64,000 nt of DNA from Cymbidium sinense (lineage: Eukaryota > Streptophyta > Magnoliopsida > Asparagales > Orchidaceae), in contig CM038232.1 in assembly GCA_021442155.1 (NCBI GenBank), forward strand, positions 66,383,555-66,447,554. The letters are read 5' to 3'. Position 1 is the first letter of the stretch. Each line of letters begins with the position of its first letter. A model generated the notes under the pieces. That model did not search any database. It saw only the letters and a list, made by a program, of their open reading frames with translations, and was not told where the DNA came from. The translations under genes were made by a program, and so were the position numbers. This document shows, in pieces, positions 42,181 through 54,500 of this stretch.

Positions 42181-42782
42181 GGTACCGAATCCTAGTCATG
42201 ATCTTGATTTAAAGCTTTTGCATTCATTCTTCCATATTCTTTCAAATAGTTCAACCCATGTTTTGATCAAATATGTGGGATTAACCCTTTCTTTGCTAAG
42301 TTTAGAACACATGATGAGTACCAATCAAAAGATAATTCTATTAAATCTGTATATGAATCATCCTCAAGTTCTACATCAACTTCTTAACTTGAGGATGATG
42401 CTCCCAGAAAAAATATCTCAGTCGTCACATCTATTGATGACTTAGGGGATTCCTTAACTACCAAACCCTCAACTTTTTGTGAGAAAGTGGGGTTAGAGAG
42501 GTTCCCAACGATGCCCCACTATTTCACATACATACTTGGATACATTTACATTTATTTTTTAGAGCTGGTCTTCATCACTATCATGCTCCAAGTGTCACCA
42601 AAGGGATCTACGAGAAGATGACGGTGCTAATCACATAAGACTCATCCTCTGAACTAGATTCTAAGTCTATGTGAATAATAGGTGTACTCTTGGTGGCTGC
42701 GACATACCTCATATTGGGTGGCCAAAAGAGAGGCTTTCCACCTTAGGGGTTGCCTCAACAACCATCTTCCTGGGAGGTTGAA

Positions 42783-43052
42783 TCATCCTACCCATATGTG
42801 AATGGAGTAATGAATTGGGTGGAATCTAATGTGCTCTATATCTTTCTCTAAGTCCATATCTTGCTCCCTTTTATTTTTTCTTTTCTCTTTTTTTTTCTTT
42901 TTTTCTTTTTTTTCTTTTTTCTTTCTTTTGTCCCTGGGATCTTGACTAAGTTCATGAGCATGGACTTGTTTATTTTGGGGGAAGAAATAGGTTGCATCTT
43001 TATATATCGATCTTATGAAGTGAATGGTTTGAGATTTCTGACTCAATCCCAC
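42783..43052 (-). pseudogene. Lys/Glu-rich linker between protease and reverse transcriptase
   Basis: This is an 89-codon open stretch in the Tat polyprotein whose middle is a run of K and E residues (DKRKKKEKKEKKKKKEKRK). It is encoded by an almost pure A/G tract on the - strand, seen as T/C at about 42866-42932 on the + strand. I recognise no domain. Its place between the protease and reverse transcriptase remnants says it is polyprotein linker sequence. The tract may have expanded by slippage. Confidence 0.55.
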
Positions 43053-43199
43053 CTCTCATGAACTTTATGCATTGATGTAGAGGGGATAGAATTGTGTTGT
43101 TTTCATGTATCCACGATCTCCTGAGCAAAGAATTGAAAGATGTATCTGAGCCTATGATGTCAAACTTGGCTTTAGCCTTTCAATCATCTATCTCCAATG

Positions 43200-43640
43200 G
43201 CAACACTATGGAGCCTAAGGCCCTCTCTCCTTGTTCATTGAATCCTCTCAACATCATCTTTTCCTTTTAGAGTTTAGAGATGTCGATCCTCATGTAGGTA
43301 AGGGTTCTTAGACTCATAATGTTGACTAATGCACTCTGGTCAACCAAAACTCTTGATATTATGTATCTGTTAACATTCACTATAATGTAAAGAGGGTGGT
43401 TTTTTCATCTGTAGGTCTTCATCATTGAATGTAACTCCTAAGATGTCCTTCAAGTGGTGTTCCTCCTCTTGGTCAGCTGAGCTAAGTATATATATGGATC
43501 AAGTAGGGCATTTATTGGATAATCCCTCATCTCTTTGGATAAGATAAGGGTGTCATATATGCTTAACTTGGCTAACAACTTTCTAAAATGAGCTACAATC
43601 CAACACAAAAATATCCATAGGTGGAGCATCCTGTGGAGGG
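43200..43640 (-). pseudogene. Aspartic protease of the Tat element, broken
   Basis: On the - strand NHPLYIIVNVNRYIISRVLVD leads into an active-site-like VDQSALVNIM (about 43315-43350), followed by RTLTYMRI. Tat proteases usually carry D(G/S)GS-A at this point, so the residue after the catalytic Asp looks altered. Upstream, the AKLSIYDTLILSKEMR stretch (about 43530-43580) matches the region preceding protease in these elements. Stops interrupt it. It would process the polyprotein. Confidence 0.7.
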
Positions 43641-43666
43641 GCTATCTAATCACTAAAACTAATAAC

Positions 43667-44038
43667 TTATTTACCCTTATCCTGAGGTGCTACCCTAGGA
43701 GGTAGAACTTTGCCACTTGGCAGGTTGACTTCAGTGACTTCTTGGAATGATGAACTTGTGGAAAATTCTACCTTCTCATCAGACATACCTATAGCTTCTC
43801 CTATGAGATCCTCAGAGTCAGTTGACTTCAAGTCTATTTCAAGCGGTGAACTTGATTGATTCAGAAAAAGAAAGTCTGATTCTGAATCGAAAGAGAGAGG
43901 AGCAAAATTACTATAGCTATTATTATTTTCTAGACTTGGAGAGTTTTCAACAGGAATAAAATCAAGAGTATCATAAGTGGACAAGATGTAAGTAAAATAT
44001 GATTTCTTCATTGATTTCTTTTTTAGGTGGAGGTACAT
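43667..44038 (-). pseudogene. gag-protease linker ORF of the Tat element
   Basis: A 123-codon open stretch, rich in Ser, Asp and Glu (for example DFIPVENSPSLENNNSYS, DLKSTDSEDLIGEAI), lies between the gag zinc-knuckle region and protease. No domain is recognised. Position and acidic low-complexity composition fit a spacer of the polyprotein. Confidence 0.5.
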
Positions 44039-44339
44039 GATGGAAATTTAACAAAATAAGTGGGGTAAGAGATTTAATGCCCTTGTCCACTAATACAACA
44101 CTCTGGCGAAGAGGAGCTAGGAGAAGAAGAAAGCAATGTGGTGGATGGAGTGGACCGATGTGGTTGTGCTACTGACTATCTGCAAGTATGGTGAGCTACA
44201 CGGTTGTCACCTTCCCGAAGTTATCCTAACTAGCAAACCTTCCTTGGTTTTGGAGATTTTAACTACTGCACCACAGGAAAGCTTGCTCGAAATGATCTTT
44301 TTAGAGGTTTGAGAAAAGAAGATATCCCAACCTTCTTTA

Positions 44340-45460
44340 GTCTTTAAGGATCATAAGTATCCCCAAGGATTACTCTAACATAACTAGATGGTCGCTCCAA
44401 AAGGTATTCCTTAGGGATAAATATGGCTCCCGACTTGTAGCTACGCTTAAGATAATCCTTAAAAGTAATACAATCCTCTAAGACATGGCCTAATATGCGG
44501 TGGTAGGGAAAATAGATAGGATCATCGCTCTTTCCCACTTCCTCCAACCTCTTAGGCTTTGGTGACTAAAAGTCATGTTTGTTTAAGAGGTTCTTAAAGA
44601 TTTCTAACTACCTCCTCTTGAATGAATATGGCTTATTCAATTTATCGATAGAGTAGGGTAATAGCTACTGGTGGATATGATCGCTGTGGTGGAAATGGTC
44701 ATTGTGGGTGGTGGCCGATGATGAGAGATGGTGCCAAAGGAGACTGAGCTCGGGTCTCTCATACCGACTCTAGTTGCTTCCCCTATCCACCAACATCGTA
44801 GCTTTTCTCTAACACCTGGCGAGATGATTAAAAAATGGCAATTGTTTGGCTTCCTCTTGTAAGCTAGCTACCTTTTTGATTAGTTTCTTGAATATTTGAT
44901 GTAAAGCCCTTAAGCATGAAGGCGACCGGGCCATGGATATTCTTGAAAGGAATCTCAATGGCATGTTGTTCGGACAGCTATGGCTAATTTCATGCTCAGG
45001 TTGCATCACTTGAGAATATAATCAACAAGGGACTCATTAGGATTTTGCTTTGCTATAATGAGGTCACCTACAATCACTCTCTACTGAGCTCCAACAAACC
45101 TCTTGACGAAGAGGTGCTCTAACTCAGCAAAAGCCTTCACCAAATTGTTGGGCAATTTGATGTACCAATTAAATGCAACCCCTACTAAGCTATTGATAAA
45201 AAGTCTGAACAAGAGTGCATCACTGCCACCGGCATTGTAACAACCAGCTCTAAAGTGTGCAATATGCTTTCATGGGTTCCCACTATCATCAAAGATCTTG
45301 AAGAAAGGTGGCACAAAACCCTTGGGGTATTGAACTACATCGAATTCCTTTGGGTATGGTCTACCCTTTGGAATGGATGAGCTCCCTCTAGCTTGCGCCA
45401 TCACTTCCCTCGCCTATTGTTTCACCATATGTTTAAGGTCATTCCATGCATGGAGATGCC
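44340..45460 (-). pseudogene. gag of the Tat element, broken
   Basis: The capsid-like core on the - strand includes FKIFDDSGNP (about 45270-45300), LFINSLVGVAFNWYIKLP (about 45155-45210), ELEHLFVKRFVGAQ (about 45090-45130) and PNESLVDYI (about 45010-45040), typical of Ty3 retrotransposon gag. The piece 44547-44344 carries YFPYHRILGHVLEDC, a worn form of the C-x2-H-x4-H-x4-C-like knuckle of Tat gag in which the first Cys has become Phe. Stops and shifts are frequent. Confidence 0.75.
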
Positions 45461-46161
45461 ATTTGTGACATTCTTATGCAAGCTACCAGCATCATCATCT
45501 ATGGGAGTGCACCTAGGACTGTATAAAGTATGTACCAACACTAGTTAGTCAATTAACATAGAAGAAGGTTGTGAAACTAAGGTTGAGTTCTCCAATGCTA
45601 GGACCACTCTCATCAACTCCTCTACTTTCTTCTCCATCCTGTCTATATGATCATCCTTCTACCTAAACTGGAGGATGAGGTCTGAGTGAGAAGTGTCACC
45701 TTCCTCGAGCATGACACCTTCGCTATGTTAATCCATAAGGACCTGTGTCAACCCATGATATGTATCCAACATGTCATCTTCATCAGGATCAAAGTAGACT
45801 CTACCTTCTTCCTGAGCTGAATGATCACTTGAGAAGTTATTTCTTCTAGGCAAAGTAGTTCTCTAGGATGTCATCTAGTGACTGATCTCTTACTCTGCCT
45901 GGCTGGATCGCACGAACACCCGCTAATGGCTGACCATAGGATTGTGCTCATCTGACTCTATGCACCAGATACTACTTAATGATAGGACTCTTTCATTGGG
46001 ATAATCAACTATCATGGGAACTATGTCTGTGTCCCTCTCTCTCTCTCCCCTCTGTGGAGGTGGTGCGACTTTTTTGGGTCACCACTCCTTCCTCCAATCA
46101 GTGGTGAGAGCGGAGCATGATATCACCTCAACAGTGGAACAGATGGAGTGGGATCTCAGGA

Positions 46162-46704
46162 TCACCAATGGGAATGGTCTTTCCTAGATGGGGATTTCAA
46201 AGCTTGCGGTGATGTTGTGTTAAATGGGTGATGGAGGGCATGATGGCAAAGACACCTCCTCAACTCAAGATCTCTTCGCATTGAACTGCCCAGAACAATG
46301 TGTTTGAATGATCGACTACATGGCAACCAGGAAGTCCATCGTGGGAGGTCGCCAATGCGGTGTACCTCTCTCTCTCCCGCTTGGCGATACTGAGCCTCAT
46401 GACTCTCTCTCATGAATTTGATCACAACACTTATGGGAATCACAAACCTTAAATCAAATAATGCACTTTGAGCATGGCCAACGGCAAGAACTATCCTAAG
46501 ACCGACATAGGGCCTCCTACACTCCGTAGCTGGTACCTCAAAGTGTACTGGTAATGGAGGTGATATAGTGATCATCCTATAGTCCTCTTCTTCATCTGAG
46601 GCCAAGAGGGGGTTAAACCTACTACCTCTCAAGAGTGAAGAGGTCTCATGGGGAGAACCCTCCTCAGCAACGTGGGAGAAGCCTCGATCTCCCTGGCTGC
46701 TCAC
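46162..46704 (-). CDS. 180-codon ORF upstream of gag, function unknown
   Basis: This is the longest open frame in the window. It runs MSSQGDRGFSH to KDHSHW and contains an acidic patch (DEEEDYRM) and an Arg/His-rich second half. I recognise no domain, and it may be a chance opening in the decayed element. It lies between the leader and the gag core in the same orientation, where some Tat elements have an extra reading frame or the N-terminus of gag. No independent start or promoter evidence. Confidence 0.3.
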   Translation of the reverse strand: MSSQGDRGFSHVAEEGSPHETSSLLRGSRFNPLLASDEEEDYRMITISPPLPVHFEVPATECRRPYVGLRIVLAVGHAQSALFDLRFVIPISVVIKFMRESHEAQYRQAGEREVHRIGDLPRWTSWLPCSRSFKHIVLGSSMRRDLELRRCLCHHALHHPFNTTSPQALKSPSRKDHSHW

Positions 46705-47240
46705 TCATTGTACCGCTTGATCTTCTTATTTTGTACTCATTGGGTGGTGAGCAAAGTAGAGAAAAGTCGGAACCTTATCTCAAAGGTAGGGAGACTATCT
46801 CAAGCCAAGATAGCCTTCCCCTTTGAGGTGACCAAAGAGGAGGTAGTAGCCTCACCGGAGCTATGGGAATAAGACCGAGCATGAAGTAGTTGGTAACACA
46901 CTAATTAATCGGGTGGGAACCATGATAGCCTTCCTCTGAGGGGAACTCAAGGTAATAGATGTCAAGTGGAGAAGTGGCATCTATCTTGCCACCTCCTTAC
47001 TAACCATGAGGGTTGTCCCCTAACTAATGGAAGCCATGATGAATTGATTAGAAGAGTGGCAATTGAGTTGTGTATGGCCTGATCCAAGGCCAAATCCACA
47101 CTCGACGGGAAGAAAAAGATGAACTTGCTAAAATCCATAATAACTTGCATTGACTGAAGACTAAGAAGACTGATTGTGTTAAAATCAATGCATTTGTTGA
47201 AACATAATTAAGACAGGCCCTTGCTTGATATTTGTCTTCA
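46705..47240 (-). other. Leader-side sequence of the Tat element without recognised content
   Basis: Between the upstream ORF and the hairpin array. Short open frames exist on both strands, but none carries a motif I know. Confidence 0.4.
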
Positions 47241-47279
47241 ATCATTGACTTCTAGATTGGATTTGGAATTTAAACCCAA

Positions 47280-48230
47280 ACTTAATAAATTTAGGTATGC
47301 TAAGTGGGATTCATTGAATTTTTGGAGAGATTTTTTATATTTAAGGAGAGACTTTGCCATATGATTTTGATTTAGAACCCAAACTTAACCAATTTAGGTA
47401 GAATGAGCAAGGTTCAAATATTTGGAGAGACTTTGGAGATATATATGGTGTATGTTTTGATTTGAAAACCTTTACTTAGCAAATTTAGGTATGCTAAAAG
47501 AATTTTAATTATATGTTTGAAACTTTTGTGAAAACATCTTTGTTTATGATGATTATTTGTTATGTGTGTGATATGTGTTGATTTGATTTGAAAATGGGGC
47601 TATTACTTAACAAATTTAGGTATGTTAAGTAGAGGCCAAACGTGTTTGATATGAGAGGGGGACTCTTATTTGGCAAATATGATTTGCCAAATGAAGTTCA
47701 AATGTGTTATGATTTTGAAAGAGGGAAATCTATTTAACAAACTTTGGTATGTTAAATAAAGTTCAATTTATTATTTAAATGGGCAAATTTGGGTATGTCA
47801 AATGGAGTCCAAATGTGTTTTGGTTTTCAAGACATTGGAAAAGAGGAATTCTACTTAACAGATGTGGGTATGTTAAATAAAATTCAATTTATTTTGATTT
47901 TCCAAAAAGAAAGGGAGCACTCATTTTACAAATTTGGGTATGTAAAATGGAGTTCAAATATTTTGATTTTGTATGTGATTTTGCTTTTGGAAAGAGGCAA
48001 CTCCAACTTTAGCACATATGGAATATGCTAAGTGGAGTTTCAATTTTATGTCATGATTTAATTTGAAAATAGATGCTTCATTCAACAAACTTGGGTATGT
48101 TGAAGTAGAGATAGTTATTTTCAAGAATGTGCTTTTTTTTTAAAAAAAAAGGATTTTAAAATTAATGATTTTGATTTTGAAAAGAACCTCCATGTAACAA
48201 TTGTAGGTATTATTAAATGAGGTTTGGTTA
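47280..48230. repeat. Array of covarying hairpins in the Tat leader
   Basis: About a dozen imperfect units spaced 50-130 bp each hold an inverted repeat around a near-constant 10-base loop AA(T/C)TT(A/G)GGTA. Stems include ACTTAACA/TGTTAAGT (47605-47630), TATTTAACA/TGTTAAATA (47731-47758), CATTTTACA/TGTAAAATG (47922-47949), TTAGCA/TGCTAA (47476-47497) and TTCAACA/TGTTGAA (48081-48104). One unit is ATTTGGCAAAT-ATG-ATTTGCCAAAT (47668-47692). Arms differ between units yet pair within each. Inter-hairpin sequence repeats GGAGTTCAAATGTGTTTTG and TTTGAAAGAGG phrases. Units at about 47382, 47781 and 48191 are worn. Confidence 0.8.
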
Positions 48231-48587
48231 TTTTTATGCCTTTTGAAAACTTCTTATGAATTTTCTGCAAATTTTTTGTTATGTGAATTTTACAAAGTGC
48301 TTTTGAGAAGTGACATTTTGCAAAAGGGTTTATTTTTCTTAAGTATAAGCTGAACCATGCCTCACTAAGCTGGTGGTAAAGAGATTCTAAACTTCTAATC
48401 ATCTCCTTTCATTAGTTAATTTCATCTTTCACCTATTGGGGGACCTAATAGGGGCTTTAAGACCTACATAGAGTGAGGTTCAAAAATCTAAAGGATGTTG
48501 GCTTGCTTTGCTTAAGGATAAAATAAGCTAAGTGCCAATAGAAAGAAAGATAGTCTCAGACTTTATATAAAATATAAGTCCACTATC
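48231..48587. other. Leader remainder before LTR D
   Basis: No coding region or repeat recognised. It ends at the target-site duplication of LTR D and should be contiguous with 56380 onward in the pre-insertion state. Confidence 0.4.
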
Positions 48588-48593
48588 AATACT
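48588..48593. repeat. Target-site duplication of LTR D, left copy (AATACT)
   Basis: AATACT precedes TGGAGATAG and recurs at 56374-56379 right after GGTCAACA. Ty3 elements usually make 5-bp duplications, so one of the six bases may be chance. Confidence 0.6.
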
Positions 48594-51500
48594 TGGAGAT
48601 AGTAATTGTCTACTAGAGATGGAGAGAGAAACAATCCCCAATGGAGTAGCCAAAAAAATCTATGGTGTTTATTTTTGGATGTATGGGGGACACCATGTAG
48701 ATTTGAGGAGATACTTATTGAAGTGATTGGGTATGACATTAAGGTATGATATAATATATCAAAAGACAAAGACATCACCTTTCAATGCACATAATCACCT
48801 AATTAGGACTCCTAAGGCATGATGGGTCTTCAAATGTACCAAAGATTTCTCTCCTTCTTTACATGGATGAATAAAGTAGGGTTTATATTAAATCAGGTTC
48901 TAAAGTTCCCTATGGAAAGCCTTAGTTACTTTAATTACATCCTAATGAAGGTAATTATTTTAGAATACATTAAATTATTTCAAAGATAAGATTATCAATA
49001 AATTGGCAAAATCAAGTGGAAAGAGAGGAGAAGACTTATTTTGGAAGCCAAAGGAGATGAGTAGAGAATGCTCATGATACTTGGAAGCTTAGTGAGCATT
49101 CCAATGTATAATTAATTGGGTTTATGTTTTAAAAATTGAAGAGATTTATTTTATTTGAGTAGAAATTTTATTAGATCAGAGCTTATAATCCATCAACACA
49201 AAGAATGAAAAGCAAGAGGTGAGATTTATGCTTGTAGTCCAAAGGAAATAGCTATCTCAGATCCTAAATCTTGGGAGCATTAGCATGAGATAAAGCACAA
49301 CCAAAATCTAAGCAAAGATAGGTATAAGGTTAATCTCTATAAAACAGAGTAAATCACCCGACTGCTAAACTTATAACCACTTGGAATGGCAGCCAGCTAA
49401 CTCCTCCTACGCTTTAAATCTATATGGTCAAGTCTTATGATTTTGCAAGATAGTTGGGTTGTTATTAATTAGAAAGAGACTAAAGTCCTTAAATCTACTC
49501 TAAGAGAATATATGAGTGGTAATGAATGACTTAATCTAATTAAAATCTTTTAAAATTTAATTTATTTTTGACACTTCATTTTCACCAAGGCCATAGGATT
49601 TTTATATGCCTAAATGCATGTTGAAATGAGTTATGGGCTAAATCAGAAGAGGTGAAGCTTCATCGAGGAGTTCTCAGCGTTCCCATATGTGTAAGGATGG
49701 AAGCCCTCAATTTACAAGAGTGATTCAAGATGATGCATGATGTGAGACACACAATATTCAGCTAAGGGGTTGCTAAATCTTTTAATTATCTTGATTTAAT
49801 GCCTAGGCTTTATGTGAGGTTATGAATTATTTAAAACTTTAGTTATGAGTTGTAGTTGGGTAAAAGATTTATTTTTTTCTTAGAGCTTAATCAAATCCAG
49901 GCCAAACTTTAAGACATCATTCATAAAGAAACTATGAGAAGGCATGCCATTTCTATTGCACAAGCTAAACATAATATCAAATAATTTATAACTACCATAA
50001 ATAAATATAAGACCGGCATAGTTGGGTCCCGCCATACAACCCGAAAAGAGAAAATTGGTAGTTGAGCTCTACCCTTATACAACCCAAGTTATGAAATAAT
50101 AATTATAATTTACAAATGAATAAATGTTATGGGGTCTTCTTATTTTCATTCTTCATGTCCCTTCCTTCTTTTAAGTATGCTTGCTTCAAAGGTATCATAG
50201 GCCTCCTGAGACAAAGCCTTCTAGCAATTGTTCATCCTAAACTTCCATAGCACTAATCCTAATTCTTAATGCAAAATTATATTAAAAAAATATAAAAAGT
50301 AAATTCAACTACACCTAAATAAGTGTTAGCTAAACACACATATAATCCCAAGTAATTGTGTATAATTTGGACTTAGCACCCTTCACATGGTTACCCAAGC
50401 CCACTTATCCTAGCTTGATTATGCTTGTTTAAGCAACCTGCATAAAAAGTATATTTATTTTAAGTACCCTTTAAGCATAATCTCCTACATAAAATATGAT
50501 TAGGCTATGAATAGCCTAACATCCAGTCTACGAAACATACACCCTAACAACCAGTCTAAAATAACACATCATAAAATAAAACATACGTCATGCCATGCAC
50601 TGCCCTAACATAAAGCTAGAAGTGGTGACTTAGTTCTAATGTATGTGTATTAAGGCTTGTGTGGGATGTCCTAACTAGGCATTAAGGTTATGATTTTTTA
50701 AATGTGAAAGGATGTTTATTCATAAGAGGTTGATTTCACATAAGTGGTTTAATTGATTTGAGAATTTTACTTAGTTTTTCTTTTATTTCATTTGACCTAC
50801 ACTTAGCAACTAAGTGTTATAAAGAGAAGAAAAAGAGAGGATTACTCTTTTCATTCATACCTTAGGTCATTTTTAAGCATGTTAATTTGATTTAGTTTTC
50901 TTTAGTGAATGGCTTATTATACAGTTTTAATTAATCCTAAGTTTAGTTTCACTTTAAATAATTCTATTAAATATGAAAGGCATCATAAGATTAATTTGAT
51001 TGAATTACTATCACATGACACATGTTAAATCATTCCTTTCCATCACATGAAACATGCATATGATTAAGTCCTAAGTGTATCTACACATACAATATGTTTT
51101 AGCACACTTGAATGATGGATGTGAATATGTACATTTAAAGTTTATATTTTTCATCTGATTGAATTATTTCATCATATTAATTTAAAGCTCTATCCAAATT
51201 CTTATACAAAAATACATAGGGATGAAATTAAATTGGTATGTCATTAACTGTAAGTAAGGTAATCAAATAACCTCCTGGCTAGCTAAAGCCTTGTATTCCC
51301 AATTTTCAGACTATATTCCATTTACATTCAAATCATATGTCATACATGAACATAAGAAAGAGAGCTCCAAAACACATGATCAATTAATTCAATCACCTAA
51401 CTAATTATGATGCATGTATCTTTGATAGAAGAAAAGGGGTTCTAATTTCATAATTAAATATACACATGTATAAGAGACATAAGCAAGCATGACATTATTA

Positions 51501-54500
51501 AGGGAAGTGAGGTAATCAAATGACCTCCTTGGGGCTAATAAAGCCTCATTCTGGATGTCCAAACTAAATATTTACTTTTCTCAAATACATATAGATGTAT
51601 ACATAAATAAAGGAAGGAGAACCATGCAAAGGTTTTATTTTTATTTGAATGAAATATTTATGCATATGGAGTAAGTTCAAATCCAAATTCTAGTATTGAA
51701 ATACATAAGAATGAAATCAAATGGAGTACATGTCATTGTTAAACCAAGTGAGGTAATCAAATGACCTCCTTAGCTAAAAAGCCTCATATTCTGGGATGTC
51801 GTATATATATACCCATTAACATTCATACTTACATAAATCAATACATGAATAAAAGAAGCTTCACTTCATACACTTAAGCTATAATCACATACATCTCCTA
51901 TGTATTTATAACTAATATTCATAACATATGTAATCATTCATAAGCTTTGGAAAATATACATTTGGATTTAATAGTGATAATAGCCACATATATATATTAA
52001 ATTAAATCAACACATGCAAGCTTGACATAAAGAAACCATTTGATTTAATTAATTTTGCAAAATGAATGCATGAATCAAATGACATACAACATTTAATATG
52101 ATTGAGAGGAATAAATAAACATAAACATATAATTTCATTCAATCAAATTAATTCCTAAGGAATCAAATAAATATTTAAAGCAAACCAAAGCTTTTTAATG
52201 TCATTTTTAATTTCATGTTTAATTTGATTTAAAGAAAGAGAGAAAGAGGTTTGTTAATCCTAATCCCATCCCATGTTTGTAAGTTAATTTGATTTAATGA
52301 AAGGTAATTAGGTTGATTTTATGAATTAATTAAGTTAAGGTATGAATTAAATTAATTAATTAACCCTTACCTATGTTACCTTAAAGTAATTAACTAAATA
52401 ATTATGAGCCAATATGATATGCAAATGAATTAAAAAAGTAAATTAGCATTGGTCCTAGGAAATGAAAGGGCCTAATGTATTTAGCTCACAATTAATAATT
52501 AATTAAGCTTAAGAAACTTAATTAGTACATTTATGATTTTCTCACACAAGTGAGCTAACCATAATTTCCTTAAATATCTTTAGATTATTGAACACCTAAA
52601 GATCTACCACTGAATTAATTATGTTCAGATGTATTTCAATTTTGATTAAACTAATTGAATAATTAAGTAATCCAATAATATTTAATTAATTTCTCTTTAA
52701 AAAGTGAAGGAAAATTTAGGGAAAAGGTTAATATAGAAGCCCCAATCCAATTCTCTAAGTTTTCTCACTACTAAAGAGTGATAAATGACTCAATTAATTA
52801 ATGAAATTACTATTCATTTGGTTAATTAATATTTAATTGAGTTGAAGGTAATTAAGGCAATCAATTAATTTTTCTTAATTAACCAATAAATCCCAAAAAA
52901 TAAAGAAAGGCAGAGGTCATCTTAAACAATTTTAAAAAAGTTTGAGATTAATTAGTTAATTAATTAGAGTATAATTAGATAATTAATTTTTTCAATTAAA
53001 TTTTAATTAAGCTTTGATTATTATTCAAAATTAATTATAATTTTTAATGGATTCCTCTAAAATATCTTTAAAATGAGCCATTATTTGTAATTTTTATAGA
53101 TTCTTTTATGATTTGTTATGAATTATGAAGTTTCAGCCTTAAAACTAATTAGCCTTAGCCTAATCCCATCACCTCCAAGTGGTCGATGCTTTTCACATGG
53201 CAATTAAGTGGGCATTTGAGCATCATGGCTAATCATATTGACGCTGACTCTATGTCTGATCTCGATCGATGGTAGATCAAACCGTAGTTAATAATGATCA
53301 ATGGATCCAACTTTATCTAATCACAGTCATCCATTATGATCATGCAAAGTGGACGACGCGTGATCTATAAGCTCACAAATGATGACCGCATTGATCGAGC
53401 TCACTCGAGCCGAAGCCAAATGATCCAACACTCCACACCTTCGCGCAAGGGATCCACGAAGATCTAACGGCTAAGATTGGATTCCATGCAAATTTTCTTT
53501 ACAAAAGACCAACACCACTTTTCCTAAAGCTCAATTTTCATGAAATTTCCTAACTGGAGCTAAGACTAGTGGCTCGCATGCTTTGAGCTTCGCTTATTAA
53601 AGATGAGGCCTTGTTGAGCGAAATGGATTCCATGCAGATTGCTTGGGAGGCCAAGAATGGTGCTCTAAAGCTTCGACTTTGATCAAACTCCTTGCTCCGT
53701 TGGGTTTAGAACTTGGGGGAAGCTTTGGGTAGACTATGAGGTGTGTGAAAAGTGTGTGTAAGAGCAATTTGATTTTGATTGAGGAATGAGGAGTTTGGAT
53801 AGAAGAATCAATGCTATTTCAACTTCACTGTGAAGGACAAATCTAAAGTGAGGAGGCCTTAGGAGTGCTCGAGAGCTTACTAGAGTTTCATCAAGCTCAA
53901 ACGAGTTGAATGGTTATGTTTTCGCTCAAATTGAGGGGTATATCCCTCAATTAGTTGAGGTGGATGACGGATCAATCCTCATTTTGGTTGGCAACCACCC
54001 AAAGCACCTGAGTTATCCCCATCAAGTTTATGTGGCTGAGAGTGGGAGGAGAGCTTGGGAGGTGGCTCAAGGTGGATGTGGGTTGATGGCTTCTCCCTAT
54101 CCTTGGTCAACTAAGGGGGGAGTTAACTCACCTCCTTGGTCCATGGCAAGTGGGCTAGTGAGACCCCAAAATGGGTGTTTGAACCACCAAGGAAAGAAGG
54201 AGTGGACTTAATTTTGGCAAAATCCCATTGGGGAGGTAACCCATATCAATTTGCCTTTTCTGGTTTAATAATTTGATAACCTAGGATGGGTTGGTCAGGT
54301 TCCAAGGTCCCATGGGTTGTTTCAAGGGTTTTGGCTCAATATCAAATTAAGAGTTGACCAATGGTCAAATTGGGTCAAACCAAGGCTTGGGTTAGTTCAA
54401 ATGATGATTTGAAGTATTTTGGTTCAAGTGGTTTCAATCAATTTGGCCTAGGTTTGATTTTGGCTCATTTGGATTCATATAGGTCAAATGGGTCAAGTTG

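Larger units (their letters stand above)
39052..48593 (-). mobile_element. Tat-lineage Ty3/gypsy retrotransposon, internal region (degraded)
   Basis: On the - strand the order is leader, gag, protease, reverse transcriptase, RNase H, second (archaeal-type) RNase H and integrase, then the LTR. The second RNase H and wording such as LNPLKCAF, PHKSLTHLRS and KGHQFILAATNYF-type segments place it in the Tat (Retand/Ogre-related) branch of non-chromovirus Ty3 elements. Every domain is broken by stops and frameshifts, so it is not autonomous. Its 5' LTR is not visible: a solo LTR (D) sits in the leader at 48594 and the sequence after D does not show an inverted LTR. Confidence 0.85.

Noticed and set aside
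42861..43061. Phe-rich membrane-like ORF on the + strand
   Set aside because: It is the antisense of the polypurine tract in Tat pol.
47280..48230. CRISPR-like array
   Set aside because: Units are unequal in spacing, the repeats are imperfect hairpins, and the context is a plant retrotransposon with no associated genes.
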